Source: Deltaproteobacteria bacterium (GTDB lineage Bacteria; Myxococcota_A; Polyangia; HGW-17; JAJRWW01). From it: DNA of 36,599 bases. The stretch spans positions 1-36,599 of the forward strand of contig JAOZUO010000059.1 of assembly GCA_029938605.1 (NCBI GenBank), in the 5' to 3' direction. Positions 7,013 to 15,103 of this stretch are shown in pieces. The notes under the pieces are model-generated. The model did no database searches. It saw only the letters and a program-made list of their open reading frames with translations, and was not told where the DNA came from. Each line of letters opens with the position of its first letter. Within the stretch, counting starts at the first letter, position 1. The translations under genes were made by a program, and so were the position numbers.

Positions 7013-8326
7013 ATGGCTAGAAACGTAACGAAATTCTGTAAAAGTAGATGTTCTGTAAAGGGCTTTGCCAGGGCGGTGTTGGGCTTGGTGGTGTTCTTTG
7101 GCGTGTCCTGTCTGGATGGTCGCCCCGGCAGCGTGCAGGGACAAGCCCGGACGGGGCCTCAGGTGCGCGGGGTCATGTCTCTGTCCGTGGCGGATTCGCC
7201 CCCGGACCCAGCGCCCGATTCGCGGCAGTCTTTGTGCGCGGTCACCGCCAACCCGACCGGGGCGAGTCGTCCCGAGGCCATGGCCGAGGTCAGGGTCGAG
7301 CCTGAGCCCGTGCCCGCGCCGGTGATCTGGTGTGAACCCAGGCGCCCCGACCGACGGGGGGTGCGATTCAGCTTCGCCATCATCTCCGATACCCACAGCT
7401 ACCACGCCTGCCAGCTCGGGCAGGGCCCGCGGCTGGGCGACGCCATCGGGGTCCTGAACCACTGGCGGCCGGACTTCGTGCTCGGGCTCGGGGATCTCAT
7501 CGCGGGCGGCGGCGACTGCGGCAAGTGGTCCTCCCGCAAGAGGGCGCCCGCCCAGGACCAGCTCATCGAATTGCGCCGGGTGCTCCTCGAAGAGCTCAAC
7601 GTACCCTTCGTGCCCGTTAGCGGCAATCACGACCTCACCCCGGCGGACTCCAGGGATCGCGAGGAGCCCACCCGGGCCTGGACGGCGTTCTGGCGCACCC
7701 ATCGCCGGTACCTGTTGCCGGCCGTGCGCCGGGCGGATGCCTCGGACAGCTTCCGCTTCACCCACAAGGGCGTGAGCTTCTCCCTCATCAGCGCTTACGG
7801 CACCACGGGTCTGAAGGCCCGGGAGCTCCGCTGGATCCGCGACAACGTGCAGGCCGGCGACCTGGTCTTCCGCCACGTGAACCCCTTCGGCATCTCCTGC
7901 GGCAATGGGGGCGACTGTGGTTGCGGTGTGGGTCACCAGAAGCTGCGGCGACCCGAACAAGTGGTGAAGCTGCTCAAGAAAAAGGGCGTGCGCACCCTGT
8001 TCTCGGGTCACACGCACGCTTTTTACCATGGGGTCTGCAACGGCCTGTCCTTCGTCAACACCGGCTCGTTGGGCGAACGGTCCATGGAGTTCCTCCAGGG
8101 CTGGTACAACTCGCCCTATCGCCAGAAGCAGGCCTTCGTGTGGGTGGACGTGATGCGCACGGGCAAGGTCCGCATCACCTTCCACGTGTGGAACGACTCC
8201 TGCGCCTGCTTCCGTCCCTTCGACCCGAGCCACTTCCCGGCGGTCATCAAGACCTGGCCCCGGCCCCGGTTCGGCCAGTACGAGGGCGTCACCGCCACCT
8301 GCCACGCCGTGCGGACCCGACCCTGA
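7013..8326 (+). CDS. Calcineurin-like metallophosphoesterase lipoprotein
   Basis: The 437-residue protein starts with a signal peptide ending in the lipobox-like GVSC (Cys33), then ~80 residues of low-complexity Pro-rich linker. The metallophosphoesterase motifs appear in order: SDTH at 125-128, GD at 160-161, GNHD at 204-207, the FRH histidine at 288 and SGHTHAF around 331-337. These are the metal ligands of the binuclear site, so an active phosphoesterase on the outside of the cell is expected. A late NTGSLGER segment is also typical of the fold. A Cys-rich loop (ISCGNGGDCGCG, ~294-305) is unusual. It converges with the NFACT-R gene (6 bp between stops). Substrate unknown. Confidence 0.85.
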   Translation: MARNVTKFCKSRCSVKGFARAVLGLVVFFGVSCLDGRPGSVQGQARTGPQVRGVMSLSVADSPPDPAPDSRQSLCAVTANPTGASRPEAMAEVRVEPEPVPAPVIWCEPRRPDRRGVRFSFAIISDTHSYHACQLGQGPRLGDAIGVLNHWRPDFVLGLGDLIAGGGDCGKWSSRKRAPAQDQLIELRRVLLEELNVPFVPVSGNHDLTPADSRDREEPTRAWTAFWRTHRRYLLPAVRRADASDSFRFTHKGVSFSLISAYGTTGLKARELRWIRDNVQAGDLVFRHVNPFGISCGNGGDCGCGVGHQKLRRPEQVVKLLKKKGVRTLFSGHTHAFYHGVCNGLSFVNTGSLGERSMEFLQGWYNSPYRQKQAFVWVDVMRTGKVRITFHVWNDSCACFRPFDPSHFPAVIKTWPRPRFGQYEGVTATCHAVRTRP

Positions 8327-8332
8327 TCAACC

Positions 8333-8731
8333 TTACCCATCGGTATCCGGCAGCCCTGGGCGGACCTTGAGGACGATCTCCTTGCGGATCTCCACGGTGC
8401 CGGGTTTGGCGCCGCGGGGTTTGGACACGTACTTGGCGAGGGTGGCCGACACGGGCACGACCCCGCCGGAGCGGGCTTTGCTGTAGTAGGCGGCCACGGC
8501 GGCGGCCTGCTTGAGGGTGGCCCGGTCGCTCTGCTCGCCGTCGGGTACCCGCAGAACCACATGGCTACCGGGCATGCCGCGTACATGGAACCACCAGTCG
8601 TTGGCTCGGGCGATCCGGAGGCTCAGCCGATCGTTGTCGGCGTCCGTGCGCCCGGCCAGGACCTGCCAGCCGTTGGCCAATTCATGCTCGTAGAGCTTCG
8701 GTTCGGGGGGCTGCCTGGTTCCGCGCGACAT
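8333..8731 (-). CDS. Stand-alone NFACT-R (DUF814) RNA-binding domain protein
   Basis: The 132-residue protein consists almost entirely of an NFACT-R domain: LYEHELANGWQVLAGRTDAD, DRLSLRIARANDWWFHVRG, PGSHVVLR, then AAYYSKARSGGVVPV and YVSKPRGAKPGTV. In full-length NFACT proteins (RqcH/NEMF/Tae2/FbpA) this domain follows NFACT-N, HhH and coiled-coil segments and binds tRNA and the stalled 50S ribosome. Here all upstream domains are absent and the protein starts 12 residues before the domain. It is a complete short protein, not a truncated gene, since short versions are known in bacteria. A role in ribosome rescue is possible but not shown. Confidence 0.82.
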   Translation of the reverse strand: MSRGTRQPPEPKLYEHELANGWQVLAGRTDADNDRLSLRIARANDWWFHVRGMPGSHVVLRVPDGEQSDRATLKQAAAVAAYYSKARSGGVVPVSATLAKYVSKPRGAKPGTVEIRKEIVLKVRPGLPDTDG

Positions 8732-8784
8732 GGGCGAAGCCTACCACTACTGTGTCATTGATGCACCGCGGCAATGAGCAATCA

Positions 8785-8814
8785 TTGTCGAAGTCTACCA
8801 AATTCTGCTATAGG
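8785..8814 (+). promoter_or_regulatory. Promoter with extended -10
   Basis: TTGTCG (8785-8790), an 18-bp spacer and TATAGG (8809-8814) preceded by TG at 8806-8807, i.e. an extended -10. It lies 35 bp upstream of the ATG at 8849, which has AAGGAG (8837-8842) as ribosome site. Confidence 0.45.
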
Positions 8815-8848
8815 ACTGTTAGAGTATAGAATAACGAAGGAGCTGAAT

Positions 8849-10192
8849 ATGCGGCGCAGGATAGCTGGAATGGTCACAATGGCGGCGGCGATTGCTTTGG
8901 TCGCGGCGTGCGGTCCGGTGGGCTCGGACGTCGGCACCAACTACAACGGTAACGCCAATACGAACACCAACACCAACCAGAACGGGAACCCCGTGGGGGA
9001 CGCCACCGTGGAGGGTCTGGTGACCTTGACCGGCACGGTGTGGAGTCCGGGCGCGGATCAAGCTGCTGTGATCGAGGCCAACCGCTTCCCCATCCCCGGC
9101 GCGGTGGTGGTCGCTTTCCATGCGCCCCCCCCGGATGTGCCCCAGGGCAACTACTGTAACGAGTGCGTGGAGATCCCGGCGGGGACTCCCAATGTGCTGT
9201 CCCACGCCGTGGACGGCTCTTTCTCGCTGCAGCTTCTTCCCAACCGTACATACTACCTCACCGTGCAAAAAGGAGAGTTCCGGCGGGTGCGTGAGATCAC
9301 TACGCCCGACGATCCCGACGGCACCTTCACCTTTGACACCGCGGGTGTGGGCCAGCCCCGCGCCGAGCAGACCACCCTGCCGAACTTCACGGACATCGGA
9401 GATCCGGGACACAGCGACAACATCCCGAAGATCGCCATGGTTGACGCTGTCTACGAGGACCAGCGCGCCATGTTCGAGGCCATGGGGTTCAACTACGACA
9501 TGGCGGTCACCTTGTTCAGCGATTGGCAGAGCCCCTCGGTGTCGGACCTGTTGACCAACGCGTCCACCCTGGCCCAGTACAACCTGGTCATCGCCCCGTG
9601 CGGTGATGAGTGGCCCGGCGGCTCGGCGGCGGCGAACCTGAAGCAGTTCGTCAAGGACGGCGGCAGCCTGTATGTGGACGACTTCAACTACGACTTCGTG
9701 GAGCAGGTGTGGCCCGAGTTCTTGACCTTCCACGACGGCAGCTCCGTCTGCGGGGACGGCACCACGCCTCCCTCGGGCACGGGCGTTTGCAATTCCTGGA
9801 GCGCTTACGATTTCGCCGGCGAGCCCGGCAACGAGGACTTCCGGGGCTGGCTCACGCTGGTCAACAACGGCTCCTCGAGCTTCACCCTGGAGCTGGCCTA
9901 CGACTTCATTTACTCCTTGGGTGCCGGCGAAGTGGGTGTCTCCGAGACGGGCACCGGTCCCAACGGAGAGGTGTACCAGGAGCCCTACGTTTGGATGTAC
10001 AACCTGGACAACAGCCCCGCGGGCACCATGGCGCCGGCCACCGTGGCCTGGCCCTACTACTGTGGGCGGGTGGCCTACACCGTCTACCACACCGAGGCCA
10101 ACGGCGGTGACGAGCTCCTGCTCCAGGAGAAGATCATGATGTACCTCATCATGGAGGTCCAGACCTGCTCCACCGGCCCCATCGTCAACTAG
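8849..10192 (+). CDS. Lipoprotein with carboxypeptidase-regulatory-like and ThuA-like domains
   Basis: The start at 8849 is supported by AAGGAG 6 bp upstream and by the signal peptide MRRRIAGMVTMAAAIALVAAC (lipobox Cys21); the frame opens 25 codons earlier. An Asn/Thr-rich linker (NGNANTNTNTNQNGN) follows. Next is a segment like a carboxypeptidase regulatory Ig-like domain (VEGLVTLTGTVW, PIPGAVVVAFHAP, DGSFSLQLLPNRTYYLTVQ). The second half has a Rossmann-like region resembling ThuA/amidotransferase-like domains (YNLVIAPCGDEW, LKQFVKDGGSLYVDDFNYDF) with no clear catalytic triad. A surface role, perhaps polysaccharide binding, is possible. Length 447 residues. Function unknown. Confidence 0.7.
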   Translation: MRRRIAGMVTMAAAIALVAACGPVGSDVGTNYNGNANTNTNTNQNGNPVGDATVEGLVTLTGTVWSPGADQAAVIEANRFPIPGAVVVAFHAPPPDVPQGNYCNECVEIPAGTPNVLSHAVDGSFSLQLLPNRTYYLTVQKGEFRRVREITTPDDPDGTFTFDTAGVGQPRAEQTTLPNFTDIGDPGHSDNIPKIAMVDAVYEDQRAMFEAMGFNYDMAVTLFSDWQSPSVSDLLTNASTLAQYNLVIAPCGDEWPGGSAAANLKQFVKDGGSLYVDDFNYDFVEQVWPEFLTFHDGSSVCGDGTTPPSGTGVCNSWSAYDFAGEPGNEDFRGWLTLVNNGSSSFTLELAYDFIYSLGAGEVGVSETGTGPNGEVYQEPYVWMYNLDNSPAGTMAPATVAWPYYCGRVAYTVYHTEANGGDELLLQEKIMMYLIMEVQTCSTGPIVN

Positions 10193-10202
10193 AGCCCGTC
10201 GT

Positions 10203-10217
10203 GGGGGTAAGACCCCC
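10203..10217. terminator. Hairpin downstream of the ThuA-like lipoprotein gene
   Basis: GGGGGT-AAG-ACCCCC forms a perfect 6-bp stem with a 3-nt loop starting 11 bp after the stop codon at 10192. Only TTAG follows rather than a T-run, so it may be a weak or Rho-assisted terminator. Confidence 0.45.
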
Positions 10218-10249
10218 TTAGAGAATCTCCAATAGGTTGGACTGGGTTT

Positions 10250-11731
10250 GTGAAAATGACCGAAGGTATTTCACGGTCGGTGCGGGCCGCGGCCCAGCAC
10301 GGGGCGGTGCGTGACGCCTCCCGGCTGATCAACCTCGGGGATATTCTCTATCAGCTCGGTACCCTGCTGTACCGCAAGTCCCTGCGCTACACTGCGCTCA
10401 CGGCGGGTATCGCATGCCTGGGCTACTTTTCCAGTTTTGCCGGCCTGCCCGGTTTCAGCGGAAAGCAGGCTCTCGTTCTGCCGCTCATCGTCGGTGGGGT
10501 GACCCTGCTGTCGGGCGTGCTCCTTCGGGTGATCCCCGCGGTGATCGCCTCGAGGCAGATGATGGTCGCCCAGGCCAACGACATGAACCTCATGGAGGAC
10601 TACCGCAAGGGCGAGGCGGACGCGCACCTGCGGGACTTGTGGGATCGGGCCTACCGCTATGAGTATCGCCTCGCCGAGGAGGTGGCCGGGCGTGAGCCGG
10701 ACTGGCAGGCCGGTGAGAAGGCATTTTTCGACCTCGCCCGCCGGGCCCTCAAGAGTCACCTGTCTCAGCCGCGGGAGTACTTCGAGCTGGGCATCGATCT
10801 GCACCACTACGAGGACTGGCGGGATGGTGCGTACTTCGACCCGTCGGACATCAAGCTGCTCGAGCAGTACGAGGGCGACAGTGGAATTACCGCCGTGAAG
10901 CGGTGGTGCGGGTTTGGAATGTTCGACGCGCTGAGGCAGATGCCCACCCGCTTCGCTCAGCGGGCGTGGATGACCCTCATCACCCGCGCGGTGGCCATCC
11001 ATGTGGCCGACGCGGTCGACAGCCTCAACCGAAAGCACCGCACGGACGTGTTCAACGCCCAGGTGCTCATCTGGCCCGGGGAGGAGAACGCGAGCTGGTT
11101 CGATCGATTTCCCGGGGCGAAGGAGGAGGTACTCCATCGGCGTAGGAAGTTGATGCTGCGGGTCTTCGGCGCCGACCGCGCCACCGCGCGCAACATGCTC
11201 GATCGGATGTTTGCGCCCAACTTCGAGCTGGCCACCGAGCTGCGTACACGGTTCGATCCGGAGTACTGCACGGGCGGGCTGCGGTACGACGTCTCGGATG
11301 ATTTGGACAACGCCGAGTTTTTGCAGGACCGGCGCCTGAAGCGCAGGACCCAGCGGAGCGTCGCCCGGGCAAGGGGGGAGATGGAGGCCTTCAACGATCA
11401 CCTCGCCCAGGCACATCCGTCGTTGGCCGAGCCCCAGCGCGCCGAGGACCTCCGAGCCGTGCGTATCGCCTTCCACACCGACCGCAAGGGTCTGAAACGA
11501 CGTTTTCTTGCCGGCCAGTCTCAGTCCCAGACCGGGACCCAGACCCAGTCCGAGGACGCCACCTCCACTTCCGAGGCGCTCAGGGTAATTTCCACCGAGC
11601 TGGTGGAGCTCGCCACAAAAGACACCGACTGCTACTCCCGCCGCCTCCTGAGCCTACGCCAGCACCACGAGCTCACCCGCCTGGAGCGGCTGGGCTACTA
11701 CCGCCTGGTGGACGCCCTCTGGCCTGAATAG
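10250..11731 (+). CDS. Membrane protein of unknown function, 493 residues
   Basis: Two hydrophobic segments lie near the N-terminus, residues ~47-65 and ~74-99. They are followed by a long, charged, mostly helical soluble part rich in Arg/Glu/Asp with many Tyr and Trp (LRDLWDRAYRYEYRLAEEV, YFELGIDLHHYEDWRDG, RMFAPNFELATELRTRF). A short Gln/Ser/Thr low-complexity stretch (SQSQTGTQTQSEDATSTS) precedes the last helices. No catalytic motif is recognised. The start is GTG at 10250 or ATG two codons later at 10256; the ribosome site is weak. It follows a hairpin and stands alone on its strand before the convergent trmJ. Cytoplasmic orientation of the large domain is inferred. Confidence 0.7.
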   Translation: MKMTEGISRSVRAAAQHGAVRDASRLINLGDILYQLGTLLYRKSLRYTALTAGIACLGYFSSFAGLPGFSGKQALVLPLIVGGVTLLSGVLLRVIPAVIASRQMMVAQANDMNLMEDYRKGEADAHLRDLWDRAYRYEYRLAEEVAGREPDWQAGEKAFFDLARRALKSHLSQPREYFELGIDLHHYEDWRDGAYFDPSDIKLLEQYEGDSGITAVKRWCGFGMFDALRQMPTRFAQRAWMTLITRAVAIHVADAVDSLNRKHRTDVFNAQVLIWPGEENASWFDRFPGAKEEVLHRRRKLMLRVFGADRATARNMLDRMFAPNFELATELRTRFDPEYCTGGLRYDVSDDLDNAEFLQDRRLKRRTQRSVARARGEMEAFNDHLAQAHPSLAEPQRAEDLRAVRIAFHTDRKGLKRRFLAGQSQSQTGTQTQSEDATSTSEALRVISTELVELATKDTDCYSRRLLSLRQHHELTRLERLGYYRLVDALWPE

Positions 11732-11760
11732 TCGACCCACTTATTGCTGACCGGCTGTCC

Positions 11761-12579
11761 TCACTCTTCGTCCTGTTCGGAGGTGCGGCGTTGGCCGCGG
11801 CGTTTGCCGTCGAGGCGGTAGCCGGTCAGGGCGGTGATCACTCCGTGCAGGGTGCGAACCTCCTGCGAGGTCGGCGCCGAGCGGGTTAGCCACACGCGTA
11901 AGGATCGCGCCATGGCCGGTCGGTTGGCCTCCACCTTGAAGAACCGCGCCCGCGCCAGCTCCTGCTCCAGGTGGCGGTGGAGGCTGACGAGCTCTTCTTT
12001 GGCGGCCAGCGGCTCCCCCGTGTCGGCCCGTTCGCGCGGTGGGGTGTCGTCGGCGGATTGGAACCACGCATGGGTTACCAGGAGCACGGCCTGACCGAGG
12101 TTCAGCGACGAGAAGGCGGGGTTCAGCGGAACGGTAATGGCGGCGTCCGCCAGGGCCACATCGTCGTTGCCGAGCCCGGATCTCTCCGCCCCGAATAGGA
12201 TGCCCACGCGCTCCCCGGCCTCCTGGTGCGCCCGCATCTCCTGCGCCGCCCCCTGGGGGGTGACCACCACGTGCTCCAGGTCGCGGCGGCGGGCGGTGGT
12301 GGCGTAGACGTGGCCCAGATCCGCGATGGCCTCCGAGGTGGTGTCGTACACCCGAACGTGGTCGACTACCTCCCGGGCCCCGGCCGCCGCCGCCTGGGCC
12401 TGGGTGCTCGGCCACCCGTCCCGAGGCCGCACCAGCCGCAGATCCGTGAGCCCACAGTTGAGCATGGCCCTGGCGGCGAAGCCGATGTTCTCCCCGAGCT
12501 GCGGCGCCACCAACACCACGACGGGTCCCCCGAGGATGGGCGTGACTGATCGATTCGTACCGGACATGGAGGCCACCAT
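11761..12579 (-). CDS. trmJ: TrmJ-type tRNA 2'-O-methyltransferase (SPOUT family)
   Basis: This 272-residue protein has the three SpoU/TrmH motifs: APQLGENIGFAARAMLNCG near the N-terminus, VGILFGAERSGLGNDDV in the middle, and VPLNPAFSSLNLGQAVLLV. The last two form the trefoil-knot SAM site. The C-terminal ~90 residues are a charged helical extension (LVSLHRHLEQELARARFF) as in TrmJ. TrmJ methylates the ribose at position 32 of certain tRNAs. ATGs at 12579 and 12567 are both possible starts; neither has a strong ribosome site. A basic tail, GKRRGQRRTSEQDEE, ends the protein. It is divergent from the RCC1 gene and convergent with the preceding membrane protein. The exact tRNA target is not determined by sequence. 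Confidence 0.85.
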   Translation of the reverse strand: MVASMSGTNRSVTPILGGPVVVLVAPQLGENIGFAARAMLNCGLTDLRLVRPRDGWPSTQAQAAAAGAREVVDHVRVYDTTSEAIADLGHVYATTARRRDLEHVVVTPQGAAQEMRAHQEAGERVGILFGAERSGLGNDDVALADAAITVPLNPAFSSLNLGQAVLLVTHAWFQSADDTPPRERADTGEPLAAKEELVSLHRHLEQELARARFFKVEANRPAMARSLRVWLTRSAPTSQEVRTLHGVITALTGYRLDGKRRGQRRTSEQDEE

Positions 12580-12640
12580 ACCGGATGGCGACGTTGTGGG
12601 GAAACCCTGAAAAGGCTGTCATTGCTATCGACCTACCGGG

Positions 12641-12646
12641 TATACT
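12641..12646 (+). promoter_or_regulatory. -10 box upstream of the RCC1 lipoprotein gene
   Basis: TATACT is a strong -10 hexamer. The best -35 is only a weak TGTCAT (12617-12622) with an 18-bp spacer. Transcription from here gives a leader of ~41 nt to the ATG at 12694 and would exclude the upstream TTG-initiated frame, supporting the later start. Confidence 0.4.
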
Positions 12647-12693
12647 GTGAGCTTGGATTTTCAGTGTTGGGCACCAACAAGCGGTTGTATTCA

Positions 12694-15051
12694 ATGTACG
12701 TTTTGAGCAGATTGTTTTTGCGAAGTCTGGCGGTGTGGATGGGCGCCGCCGTCATCCTGACCGGCTGCTTGGTGGAGCTCGATACTACCGGGGATTCAGG
12801 CATCGACAGCGGTACATCGGAGGACGCAACTGTCGATGCGGATACGGACACGGACACCGGGGCGTTGGACGCGTCGGACGCCTCGGGTATCCAGGACGGT
12901 GGCGGCGATCCGGTGGTCCAGGTGGCCAGTGGTTTCAAGGCCACCTGCGCGCGGCTGGCATCCGGTGGGGTGACCTGCTGGGGAGACGGACGGTTCGGAC
13001 AGCTCGGCAACGGCTCTTGGGAGACGAGCACCACACCCGTGGCTGTGACCGGCGTTTCGGACGCGCGGGATCTCGCCGTGGGGCCATTCCACGCTTGCGT
13101 GGTAGGGGCCTCGGGAGGCGTGTCTTGTTGGGGCTGGAACGATGAGGGGCAGCTTGGAAACGGCATTGTCGTCGACAGCGCCCTGCCCGTGGACGTGATC
13201 GGGCTGCAGGACGCTAGCCAGGTGGCCGTGGGCGGTAGAGCCTACAACGGTAGTTCCTGCGCTGTTCACAGCGGAGGAAGCGTCTCTTGCTGGGGCGAAA
13301 ACGAAATGGGCCAGCTCGGCGACGGCACCACCGACGACAGCGAGGTCCCGGTGACGGTGATTGGTATCACGGATGCCGAAGAGGTGGCGGTGGGGGCGTC
13401 CTTCGCCTGCGCCCGGCGCGTGGGCGGGCAGGTGATGTGCTGGGGCGACAACGATGAGGGTCAGCTCGGCGCGGGGAGCTCCGTGGCCTCCAGCAGCGTT
13501 GGGCTGGATGTCACCGGCGTCGATGACGCCCAGTCGCTGGTCGTGGGGGACGAGCACGCCTGCGTGGTGCGGGGTTCGGGAGCCCTCGCCTGTTGGGGCG
13601 CAAACCACGAAGGACAGCTCGGCGACTCCACCTGGATTGATCGCAATGAGCCCATCCATGCCCAGCCCACCTTCCAGTTCACTTCCGTGGGTCTCTCCAG
13701 CTACTCGACCTGTGGACGGTCCCTGGCGGGGCAGGTGTTATGCTGGGGCTACGGCCGCTATGGACAGCATGGCGACGGAGCCTGGGAAACCCGCCGGTTC
13801 CCCGTGGAGGCGGATGTCCCCGCCGAGGTGCTGCGGATCTCCGGAGGGATGAACCATCTGTGCGCTGTCACCAGTGAAGCTTCGGTGGTCTGCTGGGGGA
13901 GCAACGACTTCGGTCAGCTCGGCACCCAGGAGCGATCCTCCACCATCGTCCCCGAGTCTGTGCAGGGCGGTCTGACGGCTACGGCCATCGCGGCGGGGGA
14001 GCGATTCTCCTGCGCGGTGACGACCGGGGGGGCCGTGCAGTGTTGGGGGGCGAACGGGTACGGCCAACTCGGCGACTCCACCTTCGTGGATCGGCGTGCA
14101 CCTGCGACGGTGGTTGGCATTGACGGCAACGCCCTTTCGGCCCAGGACGTGGACGCCATGGTGGGGCACGCCTGCGCGAGGCTCAGCGACTCCACTCTCC
14201 GGTGCTGGGGCCGAAACGACGACGGGCAGCTCGGAGACGGCACCACCGCGAACCGGAATCTCCCCGTGGAGCCTCAGGGCGTTGGGGCCACCTCTCACTA
14301 TGCGGTGGGCGGCTATCACACCTGCGCGGTCTCGCCCGGCGGCGGCGTCCAGTGCTGGGGCTACAATAGTTACGGTCAGCTTGGCGACTCCACCACGGAG
14401 GGCCGGACCCTCCCCGTGGCGGTGGCGGGGTTGACGGACGTGAGCGCCATCTTCGCGGGGGATGATCACACCTGCGTGATCCGGAGCGCCGGCACCGATC
14501 GGGTCCTGTGCTGGGGACGAAATGACTATGGCTTGCTGGGAGACGGTACGTTCGTCGAGAGCCACACCCCCGTGCCCGTGGTCGGGGTGGCCGACGCCAG
14601 TGTGCTGGCTTTGGGGCGCTACCATAGCTGCGCGTTGCTGCTCGATGGAACGGTGGCTTGCTGGGGCTACAACGGAAATCGTCAGCTCGCGGTGATGACA
14701 CCGGCCCGTAGCGAGGTGCCTCTAGCGGTGGGTGGGCTCGCCGGCGTGGTGGATCTCAGCGCGGGCGAGTATCACACCTGCGCCACCCTGGACACCGGTC
14801 GGATCCGTTGTTGGGGGAGTAACGTCCATCGCCAGTGTGGCTCAGAGATGGATCACTTCGCCACCGATTCGCCCCTGGAGGTCAACGACCTGTTGGACGC
14901 CATCGCCGTGGATGCCGGAGAGGTACACACCTGCGCGCTGCGGTCCTCCGGTGAGGTGGTGTGCTGGGGCTCCAATCCCCAGGGAGAGCTGGGGACGCTG
15001 GAGACGGGAACCGACCAGCCCACTCCGCTACAGGTCCTGGGCCTGCCTTGA
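12694..15051 (+). CDS. RCC1-repeat lipoprotein, 14 blades
   Basis: The start at 12694 gives the signal peptide MYVLSRLFLRSLAVWMGAAV then ILTGC (lipobox Cys25). A short Asp/Ser/Thr-rich linker follows, then 14 RCC1-type repeats of ~50 residues. Each has a hydrophobic strand, a Cys, then CWGxNxxGQLGxGT and a P-V pattern. Fourteen repeats fit two complete seven-bladed propellers. Repeats 12 and 13 have degenerate GQLG (NRQLA, HRQCG). Each blade carries a Cys pair (e.g. HTCAV...VQCWG), suggesting intra-blade disulfides suited to a cell-surface location. Family knowledge: bacterial RCC1 lipoproteins are common in myxobacteria-like genomes and have no defined biochemical role. A binding scaffold is inferred. 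Length 785 residues; monocistronic. Confidence 0.88.
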   Translation: MYVLSRLFLRSLAVWMGAAVILTGCLVELDTTGDSGIDSGTSEDATVDADTDTDTGALDASDASGIQDGGGDPVVQVASGFKATCARLASGGVTCWGDGRFGQLGNGSWETSTTPVAVTGVSDARDLAVGPFHACVVGASGGVSCWGWNDEGQLGNGIVVDSALPVDVIGLQDASQVAVGGRAYNGSSCAVHSGGSVSCWGENEMGQLGDGTTDDSEVPVTVIGITDAEEVAVGASFACARRVGGQVMCWGDNDEGQLGAGSSVASSSVGLDVTGVDDAQSLVVGDEHACVVRGSGALACWGANHEGQLGDSTWIDRNEPIHAQPTFQFTSVGLSSYSTCGRSLAGQVLCWGYGRYGQHGDGAWETRRFPVEADVPAEVLRISGGMNHLCAVTSEASVVCWGSNDFGQLGTQERSSTIVPESVQGGLTATAIAAGERFSCAVTTGGAVQCWGANGYGQLGDSTFVDRRAPATVVGIDGNALSAQDVDAMVGHACARLSDSTLRCWGRNDDGQLGDGTTANRNLPVEPQGVGATSHYAVGGYHTCAVSPGGGVQCWGYNSYGQLGDSTTEGRTLPVAVAGLTDVSAIFAGDDHTCVIRSAGTDRVLCWGRNDYGLLGDGTFVESHTPVPVVGVADASVLALGRYHSCALLLDGTVACWGYNGNRQLAVMTPARSEVPLAVGGLAGVVDLSAGEYHTCATLDTGRIRCWGSNVHRQCGSEMDHFATDSPLEVNDLLDAIAVDAGEVHTCALRSSGEVVCWGSNPQGELGTLETGTDQPTPLQVLGLP

Positions 15052-15103
15052 GTTATACTTCCCAGAGTTTTACTTCCTAAGAGTGTAGAAAAAGGAGCCT
15101 CCC

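Noticed and set aside
6998-8305. 435-residue minus frame opposite the metallophosphoesterase gene
   Set aside because: The plus frame has all metallophosphoesterase motifs and a lipobox; the minus frame is a GC-driven shadow.
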